The notes: generated by a model from the letters alone, not told the origin. 11,251 bases of DNA from CAZNHL01 sp964572965 (GCA_964572965.1 CAZNHL010000098.1:1-11251), one strand, 5' to 3'. Positions 1-7,660 are shown, counted from the stretch's first letter. Program-made: numbers and translations.

Positions 1-1
1 G

Positions 2-448
2 TTCATTCCTGGTAACAGTAATTACTTAGGCTTGGGAGTATTGGCTGAAAATGCAGAAAGTATTACGCTTACTTCTGCTTTTCATGTAGGTGGTGCAGAC
101 AGCTTTAGCTGGTTCTGGAAACTATTATTTACAGCGATCACTATTGCAGCGGGCTTTAAAGGTGGAGAAGTGACTCCTTTGTTCTTTATCGGAGCAACAT
201 TGGGTAATACACTGGCATTGCTGATGGGTGCGCCGGTAGACCTTTTTGCGGCCATTGGTTTTATAGCAGTTTTTGCCGGAGCTACTAATACACCTGTAGC
301 CTGTACTATTATGGGAGTAGAATTGTTTGGAGGGGAACACTTACTCTATTTCGCGGTAGCCTGCTTTATTGCTTATTTGTTCAGCGGGCATACAGGTATT
401 TATTCTTCTCAAAAAAGGAAGTTCAATAAAAGCGGACTTGAATTGTAA
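2..448 (+). CDS. ClC-family chloride channel/antiporter, C-terminal part
   Basis: This is the last 148 residues of a ClC-type chloride channel or Cl-/H+ antiporter, an integral membrane protein. The reading frame is open from base 2 and enters from outside the window, so the start and the selectivity filter helices are missing. The visible segment starts with a YLGLGV stretch. A glycine-rich FKGGEVTPLFFIGATLG segment follows, corresponding to the family's GGIFAP-type anion-binding loop. Then come hydrophobic helices with GFIAVFAGATNTPVACTIMG and a short polar tail (GIYSSQKRKF). No CBS domains follow, so this is the short bacterial form. Whether it is a channel or an exchanger cannot be decided, because the gating glutamate lies upstream. 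An internal TTG at 32 is not the start. The hydrolase gene begins 3 bp after the stop, suggesting co-transcription. Confidence 0.85.
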   Translation, partial: FIPGNSNYLGLGVLAENAESITLTSAFHVGGADSFSWFWKLLFTAITIAAGFKGGEVTPLFFIGATLGNTLALLMGAPVDLFAAIGFIAVFAGATNTPVACTIMGVELFGGEHLLYFAVACFIAYLFSGHTGIYSSQKRKFNKSGLEL

Positions 449-451
449 AAT

Positions 452-1288
452 ATGGAACTGCAAAATTTCATTATATCACGACCTTCAGGTAGGCCAGTTG
501 CTACCGATATCAGGTTCAATGCGAATAGGATCAAAAAACCTATAATCATATTTTCACATGGTTTCAAAGGTTTTAAAGACTGGGGTCATTTTCCTGAGGT
601 TGCAAAGCAATTTGCTGAAGCGGGCTTCTTTGTAGTTTCCTTCAATTTTTCTCATAACGGTACCACACCGGATCATCCTGTTGACTTCATAGATCTGGAG
701 GCTTTTGGCAACAACAACTATACTATTCTGCTGGATGACCTTGGGGCTGTTATCGACTTTATATCGACTGATACCCGCTTTACAGCTGAAATTGATTCAC
801 AGAAACTGTTCCTCTGGGGGCATAGTGTCGGCGGAGGTATTTCTCTGTTAAAGGCAGCAGAAGATTTGCGCGTTAAGAAAGTTTTAGCCTGGGCTTCTAT
901 CGGAGATACTGAAAGGCGTGCCAATATACCTGCCTTGGCAGATTGGGAACGTGATGGTGTCATTTATTTTCCCAATGCACGCACAGGACAGCAATTGCCT
1001 GTTTACTTTCAGTTTCATACCAATTTCTACAATAACCGCGAACGTTTAGACCTTTTAAAAGCTGCTCCGAAAATTAATGTTCCTGTTCTTTTTATTCATG
1101 GAACAGCTGACGAAACCGTAAACCTTTTCGAAGTAGAAAACCTTTATAACAGCATGCCCGATGCTGACTTTGCGGTTATTGAAGGCGCAGGACACACATT
1201 TGGCGGTAAGCACCCATGGGAAGAAAACCAATTGCCCGAAGCCACAATAGAAGCACTGCAAATCAGTATCAGTTTTTTTAATGAATAA
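452..1288 (+). CDS. alpha/beta hydrolase (dienelactone hydrolase/esterase-like)
   Basis: This is a 278-residue cytoplasmic alpha/beta-fold hydrolase with no signal peptide. The catalytic triad is readable: the nucleophile elbow GHSVGG with Ser125, Asp220 in HGTADETV, and His248 in GAGHTFGG. The oxyanion-hole region is HGFKGFKDWG near residues 36-45. A lid-like insert with tryptophan and aromatic residues lies at about 150-200. The order and spacing fit esterase, acylaminoacyl-peptidase-like or dienelactone-hydrolase-like enzymes, but the substrate cannot be read from the sequence. The ATG at 452 is the only sensible start. It lies 3 bp after the ClC stop, so the gene is probably translated from the same mRNA. 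No clear terminator follows within the 143 bp before the next gene. Confidence 0.85.
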   Translation: MELQNFIISRPSGRPVATDIRFNANRIKKPIIIFSHGFKGFKDWGHFPEVAKQFAEAGFFVVSFNFSHNGTTPDHPVDFIDLEAFGNNNYTILLDDLGAVIDFISTDTRFTAEIDSQKLFLWGHSVGGGISLLKAAEDLRVKKVLAWASIGDTERRANIPALADWERDGVIYFPNARTGQQLPVYFQFHTNFYNNRERLDLLKAAPKINVPVLFIHGTADETVNLFEVENLYNSMPDADFAVIEGAGHTFGGKHPWEENQLPEATIEALQISISFFNE

Positions 1289-1431
1289 CTTTAGCACTGT
1301 GTTGCAGGGTTTACACAAATAAATCCTTGGCATTTTTGTGCTTTCTGCATTTTCTTCGGTCTGTCCTGACCAATAATAATTTATATTAAAAAAGTACAAC
1401 TGTCGCTTGTGTTTATCGTAGAAATTCCAAA

Positions 1432-2580
1432 ATGATTTTTATGGAATTTGTATTGAATGAAGAGCAGTTGGCAGTACAGGCTGCAGTTCGCGACTTTGCA
1501 CAAAGAGAATTACTTCCCGGTGTGATAGACAGAGATGAAGAACAAAAATTCCCCAAAGAATTACGCCTGAAAATGGCGGAGCTTGGCTTGTTTGGTATGA
1601 TGGTGTCTCCGAAATATGGCGGAGGTGGCATGGATACCATTTCATATGTACTGGCCATGGAAGAGCTATCAAAAATTGATGCTTCCGCTTCTGTGATGGT
1701 TTCGGTAAATAATTCCCTGGTTTGCTGGGGTCTGGAAACTTTCGGTACCGAAGAGCAAAAGCAAAAATATCTGATTCCTTTAGCGAAAGGCGAAAAGCTG
1801 GGGGCATTCTGTCTTTCTGAACCTGAAGCCGGTTCTGATGCTACTTCACAACATACCTCCGGTCTGGATCAGGGTGATCACTACCTTGTCAATGGTACTA
1901 AAAACTGGATCACTAATGGAGGTACTGCAGATGTTTACCTGGTTATTGTACAGACACACCCGGAGAAAGGACATAAAGGGATTAATGCTTTAATTATAGA
2001 AAAAGGAACCCCAGGTTTTGTGGTCGGTAAAAAAGAAAATAAAATGGGTATCAGAGCCTCCGATACACACTCATTGATGTTTACTGATGTCAAAGTGCCA
2101 AAAGAAAATCGTATTGGTGCTGACGGATTTGGTTTCCGTTTTGCCATGGAAACTTTGAATGGTGGCCGAATCGGCATTGCATCGCAGGCGCTTGGCATTG
2201 CTTCCGGCGCGTATGAATTAGCCCTTAAATATTCTAAAGAGAGAAAATCGTTCGGTAAAGAAATTTCTCAGCACCAAGCTATTGCTTTTAAGCTGGCAGA
2301 TATGGCTACAGAAATTGATGCTGCCCGTTTGCTTTGTCTGAAAGCGGCCTGGTTAAAAGACCAACATCTCGACTACTCTATGGCCAGCGCTATGGCTAAG
2401 TTGTTTGCGTCGCGTGTAGCCATGGAAACAACGACAGAAGCAGTACAGGTACATGGCGGTTATGGTTTTGTGAAGGAATATCATGTAGAACGCCTGATGA
2501 GAGATGCCAAAATAACTCAGATTTATGAAGGAACTTCAGAAATACAAAAAATTGTAATATCCCGAGAAATATTAAAATAG
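1432..2580 (+). CDS. acyl-CoA dehydrogenase (short-chain/butyryl-CoA type)
   Basis: This FAD-dependent acyl-CoA dehydrogenase catalyses alpha,beta-dehydrogenation of acyl-CoA in fatty-acid or branched-chain amino-acid breakdown, passing electrons to electron-transfer flavoprotein. Length (382 aa) and motifs fit the family: an N-terminal helical domain, GAFCLSEPEAGSD at 124-136 (signature 1), a middle beta domain with NGTKNWITNG near 154-163, and a C-terminal helical domain ending in QIYEGTSEIQ. Glu366 of YEGTSE is the position of the catalytic base in short-chain, butyryl-type enzymes. The HGGYGF motif at 351-356 helps bind FAD. ATG at 1441, giving MEFVLNEEQ, is an equally good or better start than 1432, because family members commonly begin with such a short N-terminus. 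It stands alone, with no visible promoter match and no terminator. Confidence 0.93.
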   Translation: MIFMEFVLNEEQLAVQAAVRDFAQRELLPGVIDRDEEQKFPKELRLKMAELGLFGMMVSPKYGGGGMDTISYVLAMEELSKIDASASVMVSVNNSLVCWGLETFGTEEQKQKYLIPLAKGEKLGAFCLSEPEAGSDATSQHTSGLDQGDHYLVNGTKNWITNGGTADVYLVIVQTHPEKGHKGINALIIEKGTPGFVVGKKENKMGIRASDTHSLMFTDVKVPKENRIGADGFGFRFAMETLNGGRIGIASQALGIASGAYELALKYSKERKSFGKEISQHQAIAFKLADMATEIDAARLLCLKAAWLKDQHLDYSMASAMAKLFASRVAMETTTEAVQVHGGYGFVKEYHVERLMRDAKITQIYEGTSEIQKIVISREILK

Positions 2581-2639
2581 GATATTTGTGTGACAATATT
2601 GTATTTTCTTGAAATAATTAGATTTTATACGCGATAGAA

Positions 2640-2671
2640 TTTGATATATTTATAGTATTGTATTAGTTTTG
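2640..2671 (+). promoter_or_regulatory. Bacteroidota-type promoter for the AraC-family gene
   Basis: A TTTG at 2640-2643 is followed after exactly 20 bp by TAGTTTTG at 2664-2671. This is a full match to the -33 TTTG / -7 TAnnTTTG promoter known for the primary sigma factor of Bacteroidota. Transcription would start near 2678, leaving a leader of about 40 nt that is AT-rich and lacks a Shine-Dalgarno sequence. The match is seen in the sequence; activity is inferred. Confidence 0.65.
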
Positions 2672-2718
2672 TACAAATTATAACCAAAAACCAGCCGTAG
2701 TTTGGATAGCAATATATA

Positions 2719-3642
2719 ATGGAAGATTATAATAAAATAATAGAATCGCTTGGTGTTCGCTATATAAAAGCCAAGAATATTAAAATAGTAAAGCCCTTTA
2801 CGGTAGAAAATTTCTATGATGTAGAGAACCAGGTGATCCTTGTTCATAAAGGTGAAATTTTCTTTGGCCAGGACAATGATCGTGTAGGTGAAGGTGAAAT
2901 TCTGTTCATACCTGCAGGTAAATCAACCCGGCTGGTGTATGGCAGAGGCGCTGAGCTGAAAATTAACAATGATGAGTTTCTTTCAAACAGAGAGAAATAT
3001 TTCTCTGTAAACAATAATCCTTTCCTTATCGGTGAGGACAATAATACGCACTCTTCTGTTTCTTTTGAAGCTAAAGTTTTTGACTCTGTTAACTTCTTTA
3101 CTTCATTGGACATTCCGGCATTCGTTATCGGTGGTGACGCTCGTCTGAATGAATTCATTCTGGAAACAGCACGTGAAGAAATGACAAAGTATGCGGGTAA
3201 AGACCGCGTGATCAAAAATAACACTGAACGTATCGTTATTGAGATCATCAGATACATCCTTGAGAAACGTTTGTTTGTTGAACAATTAGCAACCAACAGT
3301 ACTTATTTCAAAGATCCTCGCCTGATCGACATCTTTACCTACATTAAAGATAATCTTGCAGGTGACTTGTCTAACCAGGTGTTGGCTCAGGTAGCTAACG
3401 TATCTGAAGATTATGTTGGTCAGTACTTTAAGATGTTAACGGGTATCAACCCGCAGGATTACATCGAATATCAGCGTATGGAGCAGGCAGTAAGCTTGCT
3501 GCGTACTACAAAAGACAGTATCAGAGACATTGGCCGTCAGGTTGGTTACAAAGATACTGCTTACTTCTGCCGTCGTTTTAAAATGATGTTCGGCATACCT
3601 GCAGGCAAAATGCGCCGCAGAGAAACTCTTATGAATGTTTAA
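2719..3642 (+). CDS. AraC-family transcriptional regulator with cupin-like sensor domain
   Basis: This is a 307-residue DNA-binding regulator. Residues about 20-85 look like a small cupin/AraC-type sensor barrel (VHKGEIFFGQ, then VGEGEILFIPAGKSTRL, the usual paired beta-strand motifs). Residues about 200-302 form the double helix-turn-helix AraC domain. Its first HTH lies around LSNQVLAQVANVSEDYVGQYF, and the second carries DIGRQVGYKDTAYFCRRFK followed by the typical FGIPAGKMRRR end. The ligand is unknown. The gene has its own promoter and terminator, so it is probably a single-gene transcript. The adjacent exported SOD gene is a possible target, but no operator was identified to support that. 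Confidence 0.9.
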   Translation: MEDYNKIIESLGVRYIKAKNIKIVKPFTVENFYDVENQVILVHKGEIFFGQDNDRVGEGEILFIPAGKSTRLVYGRGAELKINNDEFLSNREKYFSVNNNPFLIGEDNNTHSSVSFEAKVFDSVNFFTSLDIPAFVIGGDARLNEFILETAREEMTKYAGKDRVIKNNTERIVIEIIRYILEKRLFVEQLATNSTYFKDPRLIDIFTYIKDNLAGDLSNQVLAQVANVSEDYVGQYFKMLTGINPQDYIEYQRMEQAVSLLRTTKDSIRDIGRQVGYKDTAYFCRRFKMMFGIPAGKMRRRETLMNV

Positions 3643-3674
3643 ATAGTTTAAGGTTATATTACAAGTTGTTTAGT

Positions 3675-3710
3675 AAAACGGCACCTCTTTGGGTGCCGTT
3701 TTTGTTTTTT
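3675..3710 (+). terminator. rho-independent terminator after the AraC-family gene
   Basis: ACGGCACC at 3678-3685 pairs perfectly with GGTGCCGT at 3692-3699 around a 6-nt loop. Flanking A:T pairs extend the stem to 11 bp, and a T-rich run continues to 3710. It lies 33 bp after the stop codon of the AraC-family gene and insulates the downstream SOD gene. Confidence 0.9.
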
Positions 3711-3789
3711 GCTGAGATAATAGCTTTTATCAGACTATTTTCTTTACTTAAACATTATAAATGATGTTTCACTTTTTAAAAGATATAAA

Positions 3790-4467
3790 ATGAAAAAAAC
3801 AGCACTATTATTTCTGATCGGTTTGATTGGTTATACACAACAGGTTTTTGCTCAGGATACATATACATTACCTGCCTTGCCATATGCCTACAATGGGCTT
3901 CAGCCTTACATTGACAGTCTGACAATGGTGATTCACCATACCAAACACCATCAGGCTTATATTAATAACCTGAATGCCGCTATTAAAGGCAGCGAAATGG
4001 AGAAAAAAACACTGGATGAAATCATGACTAATGTTTCAAAGTATCCGATTGCTGTGCGTAACAACGGTGGAGGCCACTGGAATCATTCTTTCTTCTGGAA
4101 TATCCTTACACCAAAAGGACAAGCTGGGCCAAAAGGTAAACTGGCTGATGATATCAACAAAACATTCGGTTCTTTTGATGCTTTCAAAACACAATTTTCA
4201 GATGCAGCAGGCAAAAGGTTCGGTTCCGGATGGGCATGGTTGATTGTCAACAAAGAAGGAAAACTGCAAATCAGTTCTACACCAAATCAGGACAACCCTT
4301 TAATGGATGTAGCTGATGTAAAAGGTACGCCAATTCTTGCGTTAGACGTATGGGAACATGCATACTATTTGAAGTACCAGAACAAGCGTCCTGATTATGT
4401 CGGTGCATTCTGGAGTGTTGTAAATTGGGATGAAGTAGAAAAGCACTACAGCAAAGCTAAAAAATAA
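3790..4467 (+). CDS. exported Fe/Mn-type superoxide dismutase
   Basis: The enzyme dismutates superoxide to oxygen and hydrogen peroxide, here outside the cytoplasm. Residues 1-21 form a signal peptide (MKK, a hydrophobic core, then VFA-QD cleavage); the mature part begins DTYTLPALPYAYNGL. All four metal ligands are present: His49, His99 (HWNHSFFW), Asp166 and His170 (DVWEHAYY). The active site is of the manganese or cambialistic kind: glycines in NNGGGHWNH where Fe enzymes usually carry Gln, and Gln in TPNQDNPL. Metal choice remains an inference. The 225-aa length is the usual ~200 aa plus the leader. Its closest relative here is the leaderless SOD at 7724-8332, with which it shares long near-identical stretches such as NKEGKLQI. 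No convincing promoter was found; a strong terminator follows. Confidence 0.95.
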   Translation: MKKTALLFLIGLIGYTQQVFAQDTYTLPALPYAYNGLQPYIDSLTMVIHHTKHHQAYINNLNAAIKGSEMEKKTLDEIMTNVSKYPIAVRNNGGGHWNHSFFWNILTPKGQAGPKGKLADDINKTFGSFDAFKTQFSDAAGKRFGSGWAWLIVNKEGKLQISSTPNQDNPLMDVADVKGTPILALDVWEHAYYLKYQNKRPDYVGAFWSVVNWDEVEKHYSKAKK

Positions 4468-4471
4468 TTGA

Positions 4472-4515
4472 AAATCCCGCTGGTGTAGCCACTTTACACC
4501 AGTGGGATTTTTTTT
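4472..4515 (+). terminator. rho-independent terminator after the exported SOD gene
   Basis: A 16-bp stem (4472-4487 with 4495-4510, one G:U pair) encloses a 7-nt loop and runs into eight T residues at 4508-4515. It begins 5 bp after the SOD stop codon. This is a textbook intrinsic terminator. Confidence 0.95.
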
Positions 4516-4573
4516 GCAAAGACTTTTTCGTTTTATGTCAATTTCTTTTTCTGAAAATAGCAGACCTTCATAG

Positions 4574-4583
4574 NNNNNNNNNN
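4574..4583. other. assembly gap (10 N)
   Basis: Ten undetermined bases join two contigs. A run of exactly ten is probably a placeholder, so the true distance is unknown. The start of the gene ending at 4826 lies within or beyond it. The 58 bases between the SOD terminator and the gap contain no recognisable feature. Confidence 0.97.
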
Positions 4584-4826
4584 AAGATCAGACCCGGAGG
4601 CTATGGAGGGTATAATGTAGATGTAGAGTACTGGATTTATGACAAAACAGGTAAACTGATCTATAATGCCCAGCACGGTATCAGTCTTAATATTCCTCCC
4701 AAACAGGTGTTCATGTTCGCAGATCCGATCTATATTGCGGCCATGACAAAAAATGGTATTGCCATTCAGGAAAGAAAGCGCAAAGCATTACCTGTTGAAA
4801 CTTCGAAGCAAGCGGGTACTCAGTAG
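4584..4826 (+). CDS. unrecognised protein, C-terminal 80 residues (5' end in assembly gap)
   Basis: The frame is open from the first base after the gap to a TAG at 4824-4826, coding for 80 residues with a protein-like composition. It begins KIRPGGYGGYNVDVEYWIYD, continues with KTGKLIYNAQHGISL and a hydrophobic FADPIYIAAMTKNGIAI segment, and ends in a basic, polar tail (QERKRKALPVETSKQAGTQ). The alternating strand-like pattern at the front suggests a beta-rich domain. I do not recognise the family. The start codon, any signal sequence and most of the gene are lost in the gap. Codon use resembles the neighbouring genes, and no other frame on either strand is as plausible here. Confidence 0.6.
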   Translation, partial: KIRPGGYGGYNVDVEYWIYDKTGKLIYNAQHGISLNIPPKQVFMFADPIYIAAMTKNGIAIQERKRKALPVETSKQAGTQ

Positions 4827-4833
4827 TTTTATA

Positions 4834-4865
4834 CCCGATAGTTATGGGAGGCCTGGCTAACTGCA
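4834..4865 (+). repeat. AGGCCT-centred dispersed repeat, copy 1
   Basis: CCCGATAGTTATGGGAGGCC followed by TGGCTAACTG resembles two other intergenic stretches in this window (8497-8540 and 11165-11200). The shared core is a G-rich end, AGGCCT, then GG and a TGA/TAA-like tail. The first half is an imperfect inverted repeat (CCCGATA with TATGGG). It starts 8 bp after a stop codon, where it could also act as a 3' hairpin. Confidence 0.45.
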
Positions 4866-4866
4866 C

Positions 4867-5086
4867 ATGCCAAAGTTGACCCTCATTACTTTTCCTGCTA
4901 ACTTTTGTGTATTGGTAGCGGGGATTGAAAATCTTGAAGAGTGGCCAGAGTGAATCGTTGTATAATGTAGGGAAAGGAGAGAAAGATACCTCATATATTG
5001 TAATGCAGGATAGAAAACCTGTTTTAATGGACAGTTTGAATGTCCGGCAATTTGATTATGATGAAACAGGATTACTGGTGAAATAA
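4867..5086 (+). pseudogene. possible frameshifted gene remnant
   Basis: This low-confidence call covers a stretch with no intact gene. One plus-strand frame reads MPKLTLITFPANFCVLVAGI from ATG 4867 and stops at TGA after about 28 codons. A second plus frame is open from 4919 to TAA 5084-5086 and has coding-like composition (SGQSESLYNVGKGEKDT, then VMQDRKPVLMDSLNVRQFDY, then DETGLLVK). Joining the two near 4920-4940 by a one-base shift would give one protein of about 73 residues with a hydrophobic start. I do not recognise it. It may be a decayed gene, a sequencing error near the scaffold join, or chance. An overlapping minus-strand frame (4857-5114) looks like a shadow. Nothing else is evident between 4866 and 5136. 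Confidence 0.3.
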
Positions 5087-5136
5087 GATTTATGCCATGG
5101 CGGCTGTCGTACACACAGATTTAATAGGACATCAGC

Positions 5137-5565
5137 TTACTTAAAATCCACCAGTGTTACTTCAAATAAGAGTACGGCATTAGGCGGTACCAGATATCCA
5201 TCTTCTGAAGGGACACCGCGTATACCATAGGCTTTGTTGGCAGGAATAATCAAAACAGCCTTTTCTCCTTTGGAAAGTTTCAGGAATCCTTCATCCCAGC
5301 CCGCTATTACTTCTCCTTTGCCCAATGTAAACCTGAACGGATAGCTTTCAGTGTTGCTGTCGAAAATGCTGCCGTCTGAAAGGCGTCCGGTGTAGTATAC
5401 CTTTACTTTTTGACCTTTTACCGGATAGCTGCCGTTTCCTTTTTTCATGGTAATGATTTTCAGCTCGGTAGTCTGGTCAATAGAGTCTTTGTGGAGCTTG
5501 AGCTGCTGGGCAGAAGCGCTTAGCCCGATAAAGAGGAAAAGGATAAAGAACAGCTTTTTCATCAT
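5137..5565 (-). CDS. exported FKBP-type peptidyl-prolyl cis-trans isomerase
   Basis: This 142-residue FKBP catalyses cis-trans isomerisation of Xaa-Pro bonds, assisting protein folding in the periplasm. Residues 1-19 are a signal peptide (MMKK, hydrophobic core, SASA-QQ cleavage). A single FKBP domain occupies about 45-142. The usual pocket residues are all present by comparison with human FKBP12: Tyr57/58 in VYYTG, Phe68-Asp69 in IFDSN, Val86-Ile87 and Trp90 in EVIAGWDEG, Tyr113 in KAYG, and Phe134 in LLFEV. The enzyme is probably active. The second ATG at 5562 is as good a start as 5565. It lies 45 bp behind the two-domain FKBP lipoprotein gene on the same strand, with a small hairpin between them. 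No terminator is visible after its stop. Confidence 0.93.
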   Translation of the reverse strand: MMKKLFFILFLFIGLSASAQQLKLHKDSIDQTTELKIITMKKGNGSYPVKGQKVKVYYTGRLSDGSIFDSNTESYPFRFTLGKGEVIAGWDEGFLKLSKGEKAVLIIPANKAYGIRGVPSEDGYLVPPNAVLLFEVTLVDFK

Positions 5566-5578
5566 TAATTTAAAAAGT

Positions 5579-5603
5579 AAACCCCCGCCGGAGGCGAGGG
5601 TTT
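5579..5603 (-). terminator. small hairpin between the two FKBP genes (weak terminator or processing signal)
   Basis: AAACCC and CGCC at 5579-5589 pair with GGCG and GGGTTT at 5593-5603 around a 3-nt loop, leaving one C/A mismatch: ten pairs in all. Read on the minus strand it comes 8 bp after the lipoprotein stop and is followed by ACTTTTTAAA, a weak T-run. It may partly uncouple the small FKBP gene from the operon rather than end it. Confidence 0.5.
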
Positions 5604-5610
5604 GTGTAAC

Positions 5611-6483
5611 TTATTTTTTACCGAGGTATTCCACATCAAATACTAGTACTGCATTTGGAGGGATTGGCCCGCCGCCTTGTGCACCGTATCCTAAGTGAGA
5701 AGGAATGATCAGAATTGCTTTTTCACCCTGGCTCAACAATAATAAACCTTCATCCCATCCTGGAATTACCTGGCCGGCACCAACCGGTACTTCAAATGGA
5801 CCTCTTTTTACAGAGCTGTCAAATTCCATTCCTGTTAACAATTTACCGGTGTAATGTACCTTAATGGTTTCGCCTTTGTTTGGCTTAGCACCTTTACCTT
5901 CTTTAACTTTTACATAGTACAAGCCGGATTCAGTTCTTGTAGCGTTTAGCTTGTTTACCTGGATGTATTCTTTGATCAACTGCTCGTCTATATCTTTTTG
6001 TTTCTGAGCTTTCTCTTCCATGTCTTTTTCAACTTCTTTTGAAGTTTGAACCTTCTGAACTTTTACGGTGAAAGTCAGCAAAGAACCTTTGTCAATGAAT
6101 GGAGGGAAGGTTGGGTTTTTACCATAAATAGTATCAACACTCAGGAACAAAGAAGCACTGTCACCTGTAGAAAGTTTAGTGAAACCTTCCATCAATTGTC
6201 TCAATGGGTAACCTGCTTTGTCTTCCTGAACCATGAAAGGAAGTGGTTCAGGATTTTGCTTTCTTGAATCTTCAAGTGTAGTGTCTTTACCGTTATGTTT
6301 AGCGCTAACAGTGTAGTAGATGAAAGCTACGTCACCCACTTTGATATGGCTTGTGTCACTGTCATTGTCGTTGTAAATAACATACTGCAAACCGCTTTCG
6401 GTAGTGTGTTTTTTATCTTTGCATGATTGCATAGAAACGGCTCCTGCTAATGCCAGTGCCGCAATTAAGGTGTTCTTGATCAT
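5611..6483 (-). CDS. FKBP-type peptidyl-prolyl isomerase lipoprotein with two FKBP-like domains
   Basis: This is a 290-residue envelope lipoprotein. Residues 1-20 are a signal sequence, and Cys21 in SMQSC is the likely lipidation site, so the protein is anchored in the inner or outer membrane. Residues about 31-145 form a first FKBP-like domain that looks degenerate: the F-D pair and the pocket Trp are missing (TLEDSR and MEGFTKL in their place). A charged, probably helical linker covers about 146-178. Residues about 186-290 form a complete FKBP domain with Phe221-Asp222, Val239-Ile240, Trp243, Tyr266 and Phe282. I infer that the C-terminal domain is catalytic and the N-terminal one is structural or a substrate holder. 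Its ATG overlaps the stop of the phosphoesterase gene (ATGA), indicating translational coupling. It resembles gliding-motility GldI-type lipoproteins, but that assignment is not supported by context. Confidence 0.9.
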   Translation of the reverse strand: MIKNTLIAALALAGAVSMQSCKDKKHTTESGLQYVIYNDNDSDTSHIKVGDVAFIYYTVSAKHNGKDTTLEDSRKQNPEPLPFMVQEDKAGYPLRQLMEGFTKLSTGDSASLFLSVDTIYGKNPTFPPFIDKGSLLTFTVKVQKVQTSKEVEKDMEEKAQKQKDIDEQLIKEYIQVNKLNATRTESGLYYVKVKEGKGAKPNKGETIKVHYTGKLLTGMEFDSSVKRGPFEVPVGAGQVIPGWDEGLLLLSQGEKAILIIPSHLGYGAQGGGPIPPNAVLVFDVEYLGKK

Positions 6484-7526
6484 AAACTTTCTGAGTGATA
6501 TACTGTGTCTAATTTTTCTTTGTATTGCGGTAAAAGTGAAAGGAATTTCTCCTCGGTTTCTTTCAGGTTAAGGTCAGATCTGCCGCCTGAAGCGTTTTTG
6601 TGACCTCCTCCAAAAAAATGTTTGCTGGCAAACTCCTGTACGGAAAAATCGCCGGCTGAACGTAGCGACAATTTTACAGCATCTTCACGTTCAATAATAA
6701 CAGTTGCAAAAACAACACCTTCAATTGAAAGGCCATAATTTACTAAACCTTCAGTATCTCCTGTTCTAGAGTCAAACTGTTTGAGGTCTTCGGCTGAAAT
6801 GGCAAAATAAGCCAGGTGGTATTCAGGCAATACGCACAGTCTCTGAGAAAGTGCAAAGCCGATAAAACGTAACCTGTTTTCAGAGTTTTTATCAAAAACC
6901 AGACGGTGTACTTTTGAATTGTCGGCACCGATGGAAATTAACTCTGCAATAATATGGTGGATTTTGCTGGAAGTACTCGGGAAGCGGAAAGAACCTGTGT
7001 CGGTCATAATGCCTGCATAGATTGCTTCTGCAATATCTTTGTCGATAAGGGCTTTTTCGCCCATAGCGTCTATAAGTTCGTAAATCAGTTCGGCAGTTGC
7101 AGCTGCTTTGTTGTCCCAGAAGTAATAATCTGCAAATTTTTCAGGGTCAAGATGATGGTCTACGAGTAATTTTTTTGCTTTACTGGGTTTTACTAAATCT
7201 GCCAGTTCGTTGATGCGGTTGTAGGCATTAAAATCGAGACAGCATATAATGTCGGCAACTTTGATGTACGAGTCTGCTATTTCGGGTTTTGCCAGGTCAA
7301 AGATCAGTACGTCAGCATTTCCTGCCATCCAGTTTAGGAAATTAGGATAGTCAGAGGGAACAATCACTTTGACTTCATGCCCCTTTTTCTTCAAGAAGTT
7401 ACCCAAAGCCAAAGATGAACCAAGTGCATCTGCATCAGGCTTGTGATGAGTTGTAATCACCACTTTCTTAGGAGTACTGAAGAGCTCCTTTATTTCCTTA
7501 GTTTGACGTACAGTAGTTTCCTGCAT
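6480..7526 (-). CDS. DHH/DHHA1 family phosphoesterase, NrnA-like (oligoribonuclease / pAp phosphatase type)
   Basis: This 348-residue cytoplasmic metal-dependent phosphoesterase is of the type that degrades nano-RNA and/or 3'-phosphoadenosine 5'-phosphate; related enzymes also hydrolyse cyclic dinucleotide products. The N-terminal DHH domain shows HHKPDADALGS at 27-37, Asp98 in CLDFN, the DHH signature Asp123-His124-His125, and Asp176 in MTDTGSF. These are the metal-binding positions of the family. The C-terminal DHHA1 domain carries GGGHKNASGG at 306-315, which binds the substrate end. Length matches NrnA-type proteins, and no transmembrane or regulatory domain is present. Substrate preference cannot be read directly. 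It is the first gene of a minus-strand operon with the two FKBP genes; its TGA overlaps the next ATG by 4 bp. No perfect promoter match was found upstream. Confidence 0.9.
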   Translation of the reverse strand: MQETTVRQTKEIKELFSTPKKVVITTHHKPDADALGSSLALGNFLKKKGHEVKVIVPSDYPNFLNWMAGNADVLIFDLAKPEIADSYIKVADIICCLDFNAYNRINELADLVKPSKAKKLLVDHHLDPEKFADYYFWDNKAAATAELIYELIDAMGEKALIDKDIAEAIYAGIMTDTGSFRFPSTSSKIHHIIAELISIGADNSKVHRLVFDKNSENRLRFIGFALSQRLCVLPEYHLAYFAISAEDLKQFDSRTGDTEGLVNYGLSIEGVVFATVIIEREDAVKLSLRSAGDFSVQEFASKHFFGGGHKNASGGRSDLNLKETEEKFLSLLPQYKEKLDTVYHSESL

Positions 7527-7660
7527 TTTTGATTAGGTACTACGCTGATATAGGATCAGACATAAACTGCAAAATTGGATATTTTTCGCTGATTTGCAAA
7601 GATTATGCAATTTAATCGAAACCCTGACAGGTAGATTGTCGTTAGATTTGCATTTTGATA

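Noticed and set aside
1055..1399. 114-codon minus-strand frame over the hydrolase end and the following gap
   Set aside because: It largely mirrors the hydrolase coding sequence and has a cysteine-rich but motif-free composition. No support as a gene.
3701..3728. Promoter for the exported SOD (TTTG at 3701, TAGCTTTT at 3721)
   Set aside because: The spacer is only 16 bp, the -7 element lacks its final G, and the -33 part falls in the T-tract of the preceding terminator.
4535..4573. 12-codon frame ending at the gap
   Set aside because: Too short, no homology recognised, and it stops right before the N run. It is not the start of the gene at 4584-4826.
4857..5114. 85-codon minus-strand frame
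   Set aside because: Low-complexity His/Ser/Tyr-rich composition without motif. The opposite strand has more coding-like character, so it is treated as a shadow.
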